64,000 bases of DNA from Leptospira terpstrae serovar Hualin str. LT 11-33 = ATCC 700639 (GTDB lineage: Bacteria; Spirochaetota; Leptospiria; Leptospirales; Leptospiraceae), in the NCBI RefSeq assembly GCF_000332495.1, contig NZ_AOGW02000010.1, positions 930,001 to 994,000 of the forward strand. Reading direction: 5' to 3'. The stretch's first letter is position 1. Each line of letters opens with the position of its first letter. Positions 9,301 to 19,563 of this stretch are shown here, one piece after another. Made by a program: the position numbers and the translations under genes. Under the pieces are notes generated by a model. That model worked only from the letters and a program-made list of their open reading frames with translations. It had not been told where the DNA came from and ran no database searches.

Positions 9301-10832
9301 ACGTTTCCGAGTAAAATATGTAACAATCGTTCTGTGGCTTTTACTGCAGCCACTTGTTGGTCAGAATCAATTCCAATGGTACGAATGGGATGAGTATCAC
9401 CATCTCCTTTCCAGGTAATCACAGTTTCCACAAGGGCATTGGTATTCCCACCAGGAGGAATCCTCACTTCATAGTCATAAAGTTTAGGAATTTGGATATT
9501 TAATTCTTTTAGAATTTTACCAAGAGCATTCATAAAAGCGTCATAACCACCATCGCCTTCTCCATTCGCTTCATAAAATTTTCCTTGGTAGTTGACTTTT
9601 ACTTCTGCCTTGGGTTTGACACCGAGCCCACTAGTCACAGTACAAGTTTCGATACGAAAACTAGCTTCTAAATTTTCGCCAGTGATATCAGAGATGATAT
9701 AAGGAAGGTCTTCTTTAGTAACCGTTTTGTTTTGGTCACCTAGTTCAATGACTCGTTCTAAAACTTTTTTTTCAATTTCTGGAGAAAGAACCATTCCCAG
9801 TTGTTTTAAATTTTCAGTGATGCTTGCTTTCCCAGCTAACTTACCTAATGCGTAGACTCTGGCTCTACCAAACCTTTCTGGTAAAATTGGATTGGCATAT
9901 AAATTTCCTTTTTTATCGCCATCGGCATGAACCCCTGCGGTTTGCGTAAAAACATCTTCTCCCACAATGGGACGATTATCAGAGATTCTTTTGCCGGAAA
10001 AAATCTCAACAAGTCTAGATGCATTTGTGATTTCTCTTTCTACAACGGAAGTTCTGAATTTTGTTTTGTCATGTAATGCAGTGACCACAGCTTCTAGAGG
10101 TGAATTTCCAGCCCTTTCCCCCAGTCCATTAACAGCGACATGAAGGCCACGAGCTCCTGCTTCTACTGCTTCCAAACAATTGGCAACAGCTAAATCATAA
10201 TCGTTGTGACCATGAAACTCAAACCATAATTTCGGGAACTCTTTCACTAGATCTGTAATGGATGTTCGCACTTCCAATGGAGAAAGTACTCCAAGTGTAT
10301 CTGCTAGATAAAATTTACTTACAGGGAATTTGGATACTACACCTAAGTATTCTAAAACGTAATCTCGTGAATGTAAATAGCCATTGGACCAATCTTCCAT
10401 ATAAACATTCACTGTAATTCCAGAAGCCGTTGCATTCTCTACAGTCTTTTGGATGTCTAAAAAATGTTCGGCAGGAGTTTTTCGTAACTGATTGGTTAGG
10501 TGATTCAGGGAACCCTTTGTCAAAAGGTTAAGGACTTTAACACCTGTTCCTTTCATCCATTCTACAGTTTTATCAATATCGACAAATCCCAAAATTTCGA
10601 TGCGATCCAAAAGACCTTCAGATTTAGACCATTCTACAATTTTTTTGACTGCTTCAAATTCACCAGGTGAAACACGAGCACTGGCAATTTCCACACGATT
10701 GGTTTTTAAATCTTTTAATAGATGTTTGGTGATATTTAATTTTTGCTGCCAAGAAAAAGAAACACCATTGGTCTGTTCCCCGTCTCGCAACGTGACGTCC
10801 AGGATTTCTATAGAAGAGTTAGATTCAGTCAT
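9297..10832 (-). CDS. cimA: (R)-citramalate synthase
   Basis: An enzyme of the isopropylmalate-synthase family (about 511 residues). In Leptospira it condenses pyruvate with acetyl-CoA to (R)-citramalate, the first step of the threonine-independent isoleucine route. EILDVTLRDGEQT with metal and substrate residues is near the N-terminus, FEFHGHNDYDLAVAN holds the metal-binding HxH, and GEDVFTQTAGVHADGDKKGNLY matches known leptospiral CimA; the C-terminal LeuA regulatory domain (about 380-510) is present. The start at 10832 overlaps the upstream stop as ATGA, is followed by MTESNSS, and agrees with the family N-terminus; an upstream extension in the same frame is unlikely. Distinguishing it from LeuA rests on similarity to the Leptospira enzyme. 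Confidence 0.9.
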   Translation of the reverse strand: MTESNSSIEILDVTLRDGEQTNGVSFSWQQKLNITKHLLKDLKTNRVEIASARVSPGEFEAVKKIVEWSKSEGLLDRIEILGFVDIDKTVEWMKGTGVKVLNLLTKGSLNHLTNQLRKTPAEHFLDIQKTVENATASGITVNVYMEDWSNGYLHSRDYVLEYLGVVSKFPVSKFYLADTLGVLSPLEVRTSITDLVKEFPKLWFEFHGHNDYDLAVANCLEAVEAGARGLHVAVNGLGERAGNSPLEAVVTALHDKTKFRTSVVEREITNASRLVEIFSGKRISDNRPIVGEDVFTQTAGVHADGDKKGNLYANPILPERFGRARVYALGKLAGKASITENLKQLGMVLSPEIEKKVLERVIELGDQNKTVTKEDLPYIISDITGENLEASFRIETCTVTSGLGVKPKAEVKVNYQGKFYEANGEGDGGYDAFMNALGKILKELNIQIPKLYDYEVRIPPGGNTNALVETVITWKGDGDTHPIRTIGIDSDQQVAAVKATERLLHILLGNV

Positions 10833-11104
10833 GATTTCAATCGGTTGATGTATTCTTTGGACGGAGCGAGAATTTCCACAATCGTACTGCCCGGGTTGGA
10901 CCGAAACATCGGATCGGTCTCTACTAATTTCAGAAAATCGCAAGTCGCTACATAGTCAATCGCCATTCGCCGGAGAATTCCTTCTCCAATTCCATGTAAA
11001 ATTTCCACATAGGATTCCCCGTCCATAAAGGCATCATGGAGTTCTCGTTCTAGTTTGATACGAGCTTCTTCGAATCGGAGTTTTCGGATGTAGATGGTAC
11101 GCAC
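10829..11104 (-). CDS. Stand-alone Smr-domain protein
   Basis: 91 residues making up essentially one Smr (small MutS-related) domain: LRFEEARIKLERELHDAF followed by the signature LHGIGEGILRRM. Smr domains are nucleases or nucleic-acid binders best known from MutS2 C-termini and ribosome-collision rescue; the target of this short form is unknown. The start seems to be GTG at 11104, with AAGG immediately next to it, so the exact start is uncertain. Its stop overlaps the cimA ATG by ATGA. Confidence 0.75.
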   Translation of the reverse strand: MRTIYIRKLRFEEARIKLERELHDAFMDGESYVEILHGIGEGILRRMAIDYVATCDFLKLVETDPMFRSNPGSTIVEILAPSKEYINRLKS

Positions 11105-11125
11105 CTTACGTCCAGAAAATGGGAC

Positions 11126-11542
11126 TTAGGTCAAATTGCAACAGAAACGAACTGCATCGAGCAATTCCCTGGTGTTCCAGGGTTTGGAAAAAATGGCATA
11201 AGTTTTAGCCTCTTCCTTCACTCGGTTGATGGCATCACGATCCGCATGACCGGAAATTAGAATGGATTTGATATGAGGGTATTTTTGATGGACTTGGATG
11301 AGGAATTCATCCCCACGCATTCCAGGCATCAGCCAATCAGAAAGAATGAGAATCACTTCCACTCCCGATTGGCAAAGATCATCGATGACTTCCATAGCTT
11401 CTTCGGGATTTTGTGCGGTTTCGTACGTAAAACTGCCACCAATCTCCCGTTTTAGTTCTTGTACGAGGGAAAGAAGAAGGATCGGTTCATCATCAACACA
11501 TAGGATTGCGTTTTTCTCATGTTGTACTTGCGTAATGTTCAA
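11126..11542 (-). CDS. Single-domain response regulator (CheY-like receiver)
   Basis: 138 residues forming one receiver domain and no output domain. The acidic pocket is D17-D18, the phosphoacceptor is D69 ([11 protein letters not shown]), the switch serine is in LISGHAD (S97) and the conserved lysine is K120 (SKPW). The start is TTG at 11542, overlapping the stop of the histidine kinase gene as TTGA, with GGGGAAAGAG just upstream. The 4-base overlap with the kinase makes a cognate kinase-receiver pair very likely. Output must go through protein contacts or a further phosphotransfer. Confidence 0.88.
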   Translation of the reverse strand: MNITQVQHEKNAILCVDDEPILLLSLVQELKREIGGSFTYETAQNPEEAMEVIDDLCQSGVEVILILSDWLMPGMRGDEFLIQVHQKYPHIKSILISGHADRDAINRVKEEAKTYAIFSKPWNTRELLDAVRFCCNLT

Positions 11543-14271
11543 TCTCTTTCCCCTTCTATTACCTTTGGCAAATACACTCTAAACTCAGTCCCCAAGTCAT
11601 CTGACGTGAATTCGATTGTACCCTTCATTTTTTCTACGATTTGTTTACAAATGTCAAGCCCAAGCCCAATCCCTTCGCCATGTTTTTTTGTAGTAAAAAA
11701 AGGTAAAAAGATCTTATCGTGTATCTCAGGAGCAATTCCTTTTCCTGTATCCTGAATGGAAGTGATTACAGTATCTGCATTCGAAGTGACTGTAATTTTT
11801 AATTTTCCGCGAAAGTCCATTGCTTGTAATGCATTGTTTATGAGATTAATCCAAACTTGGTTCAGTTTGTCCCTTTCCGCCAAACAATAGTCAGATGTAG
11901 AATAAGATTTTATGATTTCAACATCGTTCTTTATTTTCGATTGGTATAAAGTAAGGATAGAATCCATTTCTGTAGGAATATGAACATTTTGAAATTTTGT
12001 TTCTGTTTCTAGCCGATCCGTATGCAAATAGTGTTTCAAAGCATTTACCACATGAGATGCTTTGTCAGTGGCCGTTTGCACCACATAAACCAATCGATAT
12101 AAACTGCCGAGAATCAAAACATTTTGTAAAATAATTCCAGACCTTGGCTTCTTTAGGATCGTTAGAAGTGGTTCATCTAATTGTAAAATGCCTAAGGAAG
12201 TTAAATCTTCTATGATTTCTTCCGGGTTTTCTACTTGGTGTGAGTTTAAAATTCCCATTCGTTCTTTTTTTTCTGCACGATTGAGTAATCCGGAATTGCG
12301 AGAACCAAAAGCTAATCCCAAATGTAAAAAATAACGAAAGTCTTCTCTCTCTGAAGCATCCAATGATTCTAAAAATGCAGGTAAGTCGATGATGTCATTT
12401 TTTAAGATCTCAGACATAGCGCGAACGCTAGAAGTAATAGCACCTAGGGGAGTATTGAGTTCATGAGTAATACCTGCGGCAAATTGACCAAGGGCAGCCA
12501 ATTTTTCACTCATCAAAAGTTGAGTTTGAGTTTTATGCAAATCGATTAGAATTTTTTCTTTCGTTTCAATCATTTCCACTAGACTTCGATTACTCTCAAT
12601 TAACGCTTCCGTCCTTTGGCCAATTTTTTCCTCTAAATTAGAATTGGTTTCCATCACCAAACGTTGGCTTTCTTCTACTCGTTCAAAACTCTGTTTGAGC
12701 TCTGATGACATAAAACGAAAGGCTTCTGAAAGATCTTTAAGTTCTGCGATCATACTTTCGTCTACGGGATAATTCCAATCACCTTTTGCGAATGATTTGG
12801 AAGCTTTGGCAAAGGAGAGAACTGGTCTTGTCACAAACTCAGCAAGAACAGCAGCTAAGATCAAACTGAGGAGGATTGCCCAAGCAAAAACCATCGCTGA
12901 TTCACTGTTTCCCGTAATGACTCCGCTCAAATAAAATGAATAAGGAAACAAAGTGATAAGATACGTTTTTTCTTTGATTGTGGGGTGAGTGTAAATGGTG
13001 ACCATTGCATTCCAGTTCTCACGCGAAAGAGGTCTTTTTGTCACAATGGCAAAACTAAACTTCTTTTCAGTTGTATTGATTTCGTTACCTAACTTCTTAA
13101 GTTCCACTCGCACTGTTTCTAACAATCTCGATTTGCCAAGTTCAGTAGAAAGGGATGCTAATGGATTCAAATGTTCATCGAGTAAAAATACCCTTCCTTG
13201 ATCATTGACTTTAGAAACATCCAATACTTTTCCTAAGCCTTTTGAATCAAAATAAGATTTGTTAGTTGGTGGAATCGATATTAAATACTGATCTAAACTA
13301 AGGCTAATATTTTTTGACCATTGTCTATGTAACACTTCCACCATTTGAAATGCAGAGTTTTCAGCATTCTTAAGAGTAACATAGGCGGTGATACCAACAA
13401 GGATCAAAACCAAACAAACAAAAGGTGTAACTATAAATAACTGCAAAGAAATTCCTGTTCTTGGTTCTAAGTCAAGTTCGGAATGGTTCCATTCGCTTGG
13501 TCCCGACTTCCAGATGGTTTGAGGATCGGAAAGAGTGACTTCTTTGACTTGGCCGGGGACTTCTGCCCAAAATAATCCAAACCTTCTCACAAGAGGAAAG
13601 GTGACAAACATGGCAAACGGAGCCAAAATCCAAGTGAGGCCTGTTGTGAACAATAATGCAGAGCTGATTGTATGGTATGAGATTTCTGCACCAAACTGTT
13701 CGGAACATATATAACCCCATAAAAAAGGTTCGAGTAGTAAAAAGATCAGCACGAATAAAAAATAATAAACCCAAATCCGAAAATTACGAAAGTCAGGTCG
13801 CTTCCCAATCATTTGATAGGAGAGCCAAAACAAACTGGGGTTAATAAAGTAACCGGGTAACCAGTCCCATAAAAATTCGGGTGGCACACCTTCTATTAAA
13901 TCAGAAAGTCCATAAGCAAAAGGAACTGCAAGTAAAGCCGGATATCCAAAAAAATTCAAACATAGAAAAACAGAGAGATCCTTTAGACTTTCTAATGTTT
14001 GTGCTCCCGGAATCAGAACGATAGAACTTCCTAAATATCCCGTGAGAAAAATTGAAACAAAGGTAATGAGAAACCAATAAAAACTAGTGAGATTCCAATT
14101 CCAAACTTCTCTAGAAATCCGGAAAGTTTTTCCATTCCGAAACGTAAAACCAGTAAAAGCGAATATAGAAATAATGGAACCTAGTAAAAAGGAGAACCGA
14201 CCCCAGACCTCTAAAATAGGCAATGGGATGTTGGAAACTAGGTGCTCTATCCAAACAATAATTTCCGCCAT
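11539..14271 (-). CDS. Membrane sensor histidine kinase with split DHp domain
   Basis: A 910-residue inner-membrane kinase. It has about six N-terminal hydrophobic segments (roughly 15-235), then a helix, a periplasmic sensor stretch (about 290-450), a membrane segment, a HAMP-like linker ([21 protein letters not shown]), a coiled coil (about 515-590), the H-box [11 protein letters not shown] with H603, and an ATPase domain with [38 protein letters not shown]. Between the H-box helix and the ATPase lie about 130 residues, roughly twice the usual distance, so the dimerisation hairpin seems to carry an insertion. It lies 20 bases after mutY and overlaps the downstream receiver gene. Stimulus unknown. 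Confidence 0.87.
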   Translation of the reverse strand: MAEIIVWIEHLVSNIPLPILEVWGRFSFLLGSIISIFAFTGFTFRNGKTFRISREVWNWNLTSFYWFLITFVSIFLTGYLGSSIVLIPGAQTLESLKDLSVFLCLNFFGYPALLAVPFAYGLSDLIEGVPPEFLWDWLPGYFINPSLFWLSYQMIGKRPDFRNFRIWVYYFLFVLIFLLLEPFLWGYICSEQFGAEISYHTISSALLFTTGLTWILAPFAMFVTFPLVRRFGLFWAEVPGQVKEVTLSDPQTIWKSGPSEWNHSELDLEPRTGISLQLFIVTPFVCLVLILVGITAYVTLKNAENSAFQMVEVLHRQWSKNISLSLDQYLISIPPTNKSYFDSKGLGKVLDVSKVNDQGRVFLLDEHLNPLASLSTELGKSRLLETVRVELKKLGNEINTTEKKFSFAIVTKRPLSRENWNAMVTIYTHPTIKEKTYLITLFPYSFYLSGVITGNSESAMVFAWAILLSLILAAVLAEFVTRPVLSFAKASKSFAKGDWNYPVDESMIAELKDLSEAFRFMSSELKQSFERVEESQRLVMETNSNLEEKIGQRTEALIESNRSLVEMIETKEKILIDLHKTQTQLLMSEKLAALGQFAAGITHELNTPLGAITSSVRAMSEILKNDIIDLPAFLESLDASEREDFRYFLHLGLAFGSRNSGLLNRAEKKERMGILNSHQVENPEEIIEDLTSLGILQLDEPLLTILKKPRSGIILQNVLILGSLYRLVYVVQTATDKASHVVNALKHYLHTDRLETETKFQNVHIPTEMDSILTLYQSKIKNDVEIIKSYSTSDYCLAERDKLNQVWINLINNALQAMDFRGKLKITVTSNADTVITSIQDTGKGIAPEIHDKIFLPFFTTKKHGEGIGLGLDICKQIVEKMKGTIEFTSDDLGTEFRVYLPKVIEGERD

Positions 14272-14291
14272 AGCCCGTGAATGGTAACGAA

Positions 14292-15362
14292 CTATGGTTC
14301 TAAGTAAAGCAAAAACTTTTTTACCTTGGAGGCAAGAGAAGAAGGGAATTCAGTATCTAAACTAGAAAAATTCACCCACTTACTTTCTACATCAAATTTC
14401 TTTGCCAAGTCCTCTACTTCTTTCACTCCTTTTATTTGGTGAGTTAGAACAGAAAAATCCATCTTGTGGTGGGTGATTGTATGTTTGAATTGGCCGATCG
14501 GTTTTGGATGGATCACGATGTTTTTGAGTGATAAAAAGAATGGTGTTGGTTCATAAGCTTCAGCGGGAATTTGCCCAATAAATCCATAAGGCAAATGGAA
14601 CATCTCCTTCAAAAATCGCATTTTTGGTTCCCGCACAAGAAGGATGTTTTCTTTATCCAAAAAAACCAAAATCTCTGCACTCAGTTGGATTTGTTTTTTC
14701 TCTTTTTCCCTGAGAGGAATCTCTGCAGTCAATTGATGAATCCTTGCAAAACAAGAATCCATAAGGGGGCATAACAAACATTTGGGTGAGTCGGGAAGGC
14801 AAATTGTGGCCCCGAGTTCCATCATGGCTTGGTTGTGGTCGCCGGGATGTTCTTTGTTTAAAAATCCATCGGCTTTCTTTTGTAATTCAGAGTCAGCTTT
14901 GGTGCTTAAGATATTTTCTCTATACCCATAATAACGAGATAACACTCGCTTAACATTTCCATCCAAAACGGCTAAGGGGAGATCATAAGCTATGGACAAA
15001 ACGGCCCTTGCAGTATAGTTACCAATTCCTGGAAGTTTCAAAACAGAATCTAAATCTTTAGGGAAAGATCCATTGTAGTTTTGAACTAAAAAGATTGCAG
15101 CCTTTCTTAAATTGCGTGCCCGACTGTAGTATCCAAGCCCTTTCCAATGAGCAAGAACCTCCTCTTCTTCTGCGGAAGCTAAAGATTCTGGTGTTGGGAA
15201 TCGTTTGATAAATGCTTCATACAAAGGAAGCATTGCGTTAACTCGCGTTTGCTGAAGCATCACTTCAGAAACCCAAATAGGATAGGCTTGTTTTTTCTTT
15301 CGAAATGGGAGGTCCCTTTTATGGGCTAAATACCACTCGTATAGTTTTTTTTGAGGAATCAA
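14292..15362 (-). CDS. mutY: A/G-specific adenine DNA glycosylase
   Basis: 356-residue base-excision repair enzyme removing adenine opposite 8-oxoguanine. It has the HhH-GPD fold: VMLQQTRVNAMLP at the N-terminus, LKLPGIGNYTARAVLSIAY as the helix-hairpin-helix and VLDGNVKRVLSR with the catalytic Asp. The 4Fe-4S ligands form the exact C-x6-C-x2-C-x5-C pattern (CLPDSPKCLLCPLMDSC). A C-terminal NUDIX-like 8-oxoG recognition domain follows. The start is TTG at 15362, overlapping the previous stop as TTGA. Its position next to a kinase/receiver pair does not suggest a shared function. Confidence 0.94.
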   Translation of the reverse strand: MIPQKKLYEWYLAHKRDLPFRKKKQAYPIWVSEVMLQQTRVNAMLPLYEAFIKRFPTPESLASAEEEEVLAHWKGLGYYSRARNLRKAAIFLVQNYNGSFPKDLDSVLKLPGIGNYTARAVLSIAYDLPLAVLDGNVKRVLSRYYGYRENILSTKADSELQKKADGFLNKEHPGDHNQAMMELGATICLPDSPKCLLCPLMDSCFARIHQLTAEIPLREKEKKQIQLSAEILVFLDKENILLVREPKMRFLKEMFHLPYGFIGQIPAEAYEPTPFFLSLKNIVIHPKPIGQFKHTITHHKMDFSVLTHQIKGVKEVEDLAKKFDVESKWVNFSSLDTEFPSSLASKVKKFLLYLEP

Positions 15363-15643
15363 GTTTCCGAGTCTTGGATACTATAACGAAGAAAGGTATT
15401 ACAACTTCCCTCTTCTGTATAACGGACTAAATCGTAGTCCAAACGAGTGGAACGGAAGAATTTGGAATGAGCTAATCTTTCTCGAATCTCTTGGCGAATA
15501 TGGTCCCGAGCTTCTTGTCGTTTGTCATAATGGGCTGGGGAAAGGATTTCACTTTTATAAGACAAACTTCCTTCGCGATAAATCGCCACAGTCACCTGCA
15601 CCCTGTATTTTCGTTGTAATCCTTGTTTAACTTCAGTATTCAT
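15359..15643 (-). CDS. Conserved small protein of unknown function
   Basis: I do not recognise this protein of about 94 residues. It is charged and soluble, without signal peptide, cysteine cluster or membrane segment. Its pattern of alternating strands (RKYRVQVTVAIYREG, SYKSEIL, LDYDLVRY) and one amphipathic helix (DKRQEARDHIRQEIRERLAHS) suggests a small alpha/beta domain. ATG at 15643 was chosen; TTG at 15652 is also in frame. It is the first gene of the minus-strand run and overlaps mutY by TTGA, so it is real and co-expressed with it. Confidence 0.65.
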   Translation of the reverse strand: MNTEVKQGLQRKYRVQVTVAIYREGSLSYKSEILSPAHYDKRQEARDHIRQEIRERLAHSKFFRSTRLDYDLVRYTEEGSCNTFLRYSIQDSET

Positions 15644-15783
15644 AGTATCCAAAAGTGCAAGTTATCTTCCTAAATTGATTTTCGGTCCCTGGGGGATGGA
15701 AATTGAAACCTACGGATTTTTTTCATACTGCTTGCCCAAAAATTCGAATTTAATTTCCTAGATAATGAGAACATAAGATTCAA

Positions 15784-17835
15784 ATGAGCACCAAATATAA
15801 CGAATCGCCATTTTTCTATAAAAGACGCCCAACCAGAGAAGTGATGGTGGGTGGTGTCGGAATTGGAGGGAAAAACCCAATTCGTATCCAATCGATGATC
15901 ACATCTAACACAAGAGATACGGAAGCAAGTATTCAACAAATTGCTGACTTAGAAAAAGCGGGTTCCGAAATCGTTCGCCTAACAGTGCCAAGCCAAGCAG
16001 ACGCAGACAATTTACCAAACATTCGAAAAAGAATGAAGGAACTCGGACTCACAGTTCCCTTAGTGGCAGATATTCATTTCACTCCACAAGTAGCACTGAA
16101 ATGTGTAGAGTGGGTGGAAAAAGTAAGAATCAATCCCGGCAATTTTGCAGACAAAAAAAAATTTGAAATCATCGAATATACTGATAAAGACTACAGCGAA
16201 GAGTTAGAAAGAATCGAAGAGGTTTTTACTCCTCTTGTTTTACGTGCAAAAGAACTGGGTGTGGCTATGCGGATTGGAACAAACCATGGTAGTCTTTCCG
16301 ATCGAATTATGAACCGGTTTGGGGACACTCCTCTAGGGATGGTAGAATCTGCTTTAGAATTCATCCGAATTGCAGAAGGAAATTCCTACAAAGACATCGT
16401 TGTTTCTATGAAAGCATCGAACCCACAGGTAATGATCCAAGCCTATCGTATGTTAGTTTCCAGATTTTATGATTTGGGTATGGATTATCCTTTGCACTTA
16501 GGAGTAACGGAAGCAGGGGACGGAAAAGATGGTAGGATCAAATCTGCCATTGGGATTGGAAGTTTACTCGAAGATGGACTAGGAGATACGATTCGAGTCT
16601 CTCTCACAGAAGATGCCATCTATGAAATCCCGGTAGCAAAAGAACTTGTACGTAAATACAACGAAAGTTTGCAAAAGGAAATAGAAACGAAAACAAATAC
16701 CGTTAGCTCACCTTCAAAGCCAAATCCCGAAGAAACTCGGGAAACAATCTATACGGAATTTCGTGACCCTTTCCAATATTCTAGGTTCTATTCCAAAGAA
16801 TTAAATTTAGGGGATACAAAACTCGGAGACACAAGTCCAGTTCGTATCGAAATCTGTTTTCCTTTTTTCGGAACGGAATCCGTAGAGGAAGTTTTAAATC
16901 TCATCCAAAGAGAATCCAAATCAGGTCGCATTCCAGAAATCCTCCACTTCAAAATTGATTCTGAATTGGATTTGTTATCTCTAGGAACTATGGTTCGTCG
17001 CGGATCTTTTCCCTTGCCAGTTTCTGTGGAATTATCCCAGGAGTTGACTTACCAATATGATAGTTTGGCCGAAGACCTCTACCGCGTTCAAAAGTGGGTG
17101 ATCAGTCCTAACCTATTTTTCCAAGAGTCAGAAGAATCTTGGGATGACCTTTTGGATTTTGTGACTCGGTATGCAAAAGACAAACGTTGTGTGGAATTGA
17201 GTATTGATTCCAAAGATATCCACCTAACAGAAAAAATTGTAAAAGAATCGAAAAAACGAAAAATAGAAAACCTACTTTTCTCTGTAAAAAATGGAGACTT
17301 ACTCAGTGTTCGAAAATTGGCATTCCATTTAAGGGAATCTGATTATCCCATAGCCCTTGTCACTCATTCCAAAGAAAAAGAATCACTCCTCTACGAATCT
17401 TCTATCCAAGCAGGCGGAAGTTTACTCGATGGAATTGGAGATGTACTTCGTTTGTCTTATGGGGATGGGGAACCAGAAGAATCTCTGCATTTCAGTTTTG
17501 ATGTCTTACAAGCGACTAGACTTCGTCTGACTAAAACAGAATACATCTCTTGTCCCTCTTGTGGTCGTACGATGTTTGATTTACAGTCCACAACTGCCAT
17601 GATCAAAAAAAGGACAGGGCATCTGAAAGGGGTGAAGATTGCTGTGATGGGTTGTATTGTGAATGGCCCAGGAGAAATGGCAGATGCCGATTTTGGATAT
17701 GTCGGTGCAGGAATTGGTAAGGTTCATCTCTACAAAGGGAAAGAAATTGTAAAAAAAGGAGTCTCCGAAGAGGAAGCTGCAGACCAACTCATCGATCTCA
17801 TTCGTGAAAATGGAATGTGGAACGATCCTGAATAA
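15784..17835 (+). CDS. ispG: 4-hydroxy-3-methylbut-2-enyl diphosphate synthase, long form
   Basis: 683-residue 4Fe-4S enzyme of the MEP isoprenoid pathway converting MEcPP to HMBPP. The N-terminal TIM barrel starts with IGGKNPIRIQSMITSNTRD and includes HLGVTEAGDG. The C-terminal reductase-like domain has the three cluster cysteines C590, C593 (CPSCGRT) and C624, with E631 in the CIVNGPGE motif. About 270 residues lie between (roughly 295-570), the extra domain of the long IspG type known from plants, Chlamydia and others; E. coli IspG has about 370 residues. Single gene with its own promoter in the 140-base gap shared with the divergent run. Confidence 0.96.
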   Translation: MSTKYNESPFFYKRRPTREVMVGGVGIGGKNPIRIQSMITSNTRDTEASIQQIADLEKAGSEIVRLTVPSQADADNLPNIRKRMKELGLTVPLVADIHFTPQVALKCVEWVEKVRINPGNFADKKKFEIIEYTDKDYSEELERIEEVFTPLVLRAKELGVAMRIGTNHGSLSDRIMNRFGDTPLGMVESALEFIRIAEGNSYKDIVVSMKASNPQVMIQAYRMLVSRFYDLGMDYPLHLGVTEAGDGKDGRIKSAIGIGSLLEDGLGDTIRVSLTEDAIYEIPVAKELVRKYNESLQKEIETKTNTVSSPSKPNPEETRETIYTEFRDPFQYSRFYSKELNLGDTKLGDTSPVRIEICFPFFGTESVEEVLNLIQRESKSGRIPEILHFKIDSELDLLSLGTMVRRGSFPLPVSVELSQELTYQYDSLAEDLYRVQKWVISPNLFFQESEESWDDLLDFVTRYAKDKRCVELSIDSKDIHLTEKIVKESKKRKIENLLFSVKNGDLLSVRKLAFHLRESDYPIALVTHSKEKESLLYESSIQAGGSLLDGIGDVLRLSYGDGEPEESLHFSFDVLQATRLRLTKTEYISCPSCGRTMFDLQSTTAMIKKRTGHLKGVKIAVMGCIVNGPGEMADADFGYVGAGIGKVHLYKGKEIVKKGVSEEEAADQLIDLIRENGMWNDPE

Positions 17836-17922
17836 AAAGTAGTTCCCCTCAATCCGCGGATGTGAACCATTTCCTCCGTGGAAGAAAAAGAAACTAAAGA
17901 AATCCTCTCAAGGATTCAATCT

Positions 17923-19563
17923 ATGGAAAGGGAACTCACTTTTTTAAAAGAAAGAGTCCTTTCTCACACAAGTCCCCAAACTCCGAAACAAGTGACACCT
18001 CCTGTGTCTGTGTCGACCCCCACCGTTGTCCACCAAACAGACGTTCCATTAAACGATGGGCCCAATTGGTTTGTCCAATGGATCGGTGAAAATTTATTTG
18101 TAAAGCTCGGTGTATTTTCCCTCCTACTCGCCTCCATTTGGTTTTTCTATTTAGCGATAGAAGAGTATTGGATTAATGAATCCGTTCGAATTTGGATTGG
18201 TCTTGTTTCCGCGATACCCATTCTCGTTTATGGATACCGAGTCCGAAATACAAGACCCTACCTTTCCCCAAGCCTTCTGGGTCTTGGAATCGCAGTCCTC
18301 TTTTCTGCCTACTATTCTGGGTACTTGTGGTATGATTTGTATTCTACAGAAACCTGTTTTGTGGGACTACTCATTCTCAGTTTCACTGCAGTCGCTATAT
18401 CACATGCAAAAAAAAGTGAAGTGTTATTTGGATTTGCCTCTCTTGGTGCTTTTCTTGTCCCGATCCTCCTTTCCACAGGACAAAACTCTTATCCATTTTT
18501 ATTCACCTACTTACTACTTTGGAATGTCCTATTCTTTTGGGTTAGAAAAGATACTGGTTGGAAAGTCATTCCTTTACTGCTTCTTGCGGCAAACCACCTA
18601 ATCTTCGTTGGCTGGGCCAATGACCATTTGGTAGATGCCAAACCATTTTTTCCCATCGCTTTTCAAATCGGTGTTTTTGTTTTATTTCTCTTGAGAGAAT
18701 TCCAAACATTAGAAACCACAAAATCAAAAGAACCTATCTTCACCTTGGTTACCATAGGTTTTACCTTGGGACTCGGATTTCTACAGTCCTTTTGGGCATT
18801 CACTGTTTTTTATCCAATGGCAAAACCATTTTTACTGACACTACTCCTGCTCTTATTTTACGGATTGTATGAACGTTCTCTCAGGCGATCATCTTTGAGT
18901 TTAGAGAAGAAAAAAATCTATGATCTCATTGGATTATTCGGCCTACCGTTTATAGTCAGTTTGATAGTCATTGGAACCACAGGAAAACTACTGGCCTTTA
19001 GTTTGATTAGTTTTGCATTTCTTGTGACCGTTGCGTCCACCTATTCCAAACAACTTTATATGTATTTTGCGGCATTTCCCGTTTGGTTCTTTGCCCTTTT
19101 TTATATCTTTGCCTTTACCTATCGTTCTCAAAACGAAATCCCTTTTCTCAATGGAAGGTTTTTGGTGTTTGCCGCGGGATCAGTTTATTTGGTGCTTTCC
19201 TATCTTTATAGTAGAAAGTTTTCTGAGTTCTCTAAAATCTTTTTATACGCTGCTTATCCGTATTGGTTACTCGGAACCTTTGTAGAAATCTATCTTGGTT
19301 TTCCTGAAGAGAAAAAACTATTCCTCTACACTCTCAGTTTGATTCTGTATGGACTCGTGGCTCTATCCGTTGGATTTGGAAAAAAAATCCAGTCTTTACG
19401 TTATGTTGGATTTGGATCTTTGGCCCTTGTCATCATCAAATTCTATCTTTACGATTTCTGGAATTTGAGTTTAGGATATCGAATTTTGGCAGGTTTATTC
19501 TTAGGTGTAACTCTTATCGTAACCGGAACATTATACAATCATTTCAAAAAGGAAACAAAATGA
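17923..19563 (+). CDS. DUF2339-type polytopic membrane protein
   Basis: About 546 residues, with a short N-terminal coiled coil and Pro/Thr-rich linker and then some 15 closely packed hydrophobic segments. NWFVQWIGENLFVKLGVFSLLLASIWFFYLA followed by GYRVRNTR matches the DUF2339 family by eye (the conserved WigrnwlnriGi segment). The start ATG at 17923 has AAGGA 8 bases upstream; a GTG at 17878 is in frame without a ribosome-binding site and would add 15 residues. It overlaps the DUF3999-like gene by ATGA, a pairing seen in other bacteria. Function unknown, probably envelope related. Confidence 0.75.
   Translation: MERELTFLKERVLSHTSPQTPKQVTPPVSVSTPTVVHQTDVPLNDGPNWFVQWIGENLFVKLGVFSLLLASIWFFYLAIEEYWINESVRIWIGLVSAIPILVYGYRVRNTRPYLSPSLLGLGIAVLFSAYYSGYLWYDLYSTETCFVGLLILSFTAVAISHAKKSEVLFGFASLGAFLVPILLSTGQNSYPFLFTYLLLWNVLFFWVRKDTGWKVIPLLLLAANHLIFVGWANDHLVDAKPFFPIAFQIGVFVLFLLREFQTLETTKSKEPIFTLVTIGFTLGLGFLQSFWAFTVFYPMAKPFLLTLLLLLFYGLYERSLRRSSLSLEKKKIYDLIGLFGLPFIVSLIVIGTTGKLLAFSLISFAFLVTVASTYSKQLYMYFAAFPVWFFALFYIFAFTYRSQNEIPFLNGRFLVFAAGSVYLVLSYLYSRKFSEFSKIFLYAAYPYWLLGTFVEIYLGFPEEKKLFLYTLSLILYGLVALSVGFGKKIQSLRYVGFGSLALVIIKFYLYDFWNLSLGYRILAGLFLGVTLIVTGTLYNHFKKETK

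Noticed and set aside
10833..10943. 37-residue upstream extension of cimA
   Set aside because: It would overlap most of the Smr gene end; the ATG at 10832 with ATGA overlap matches the family N-terminus.
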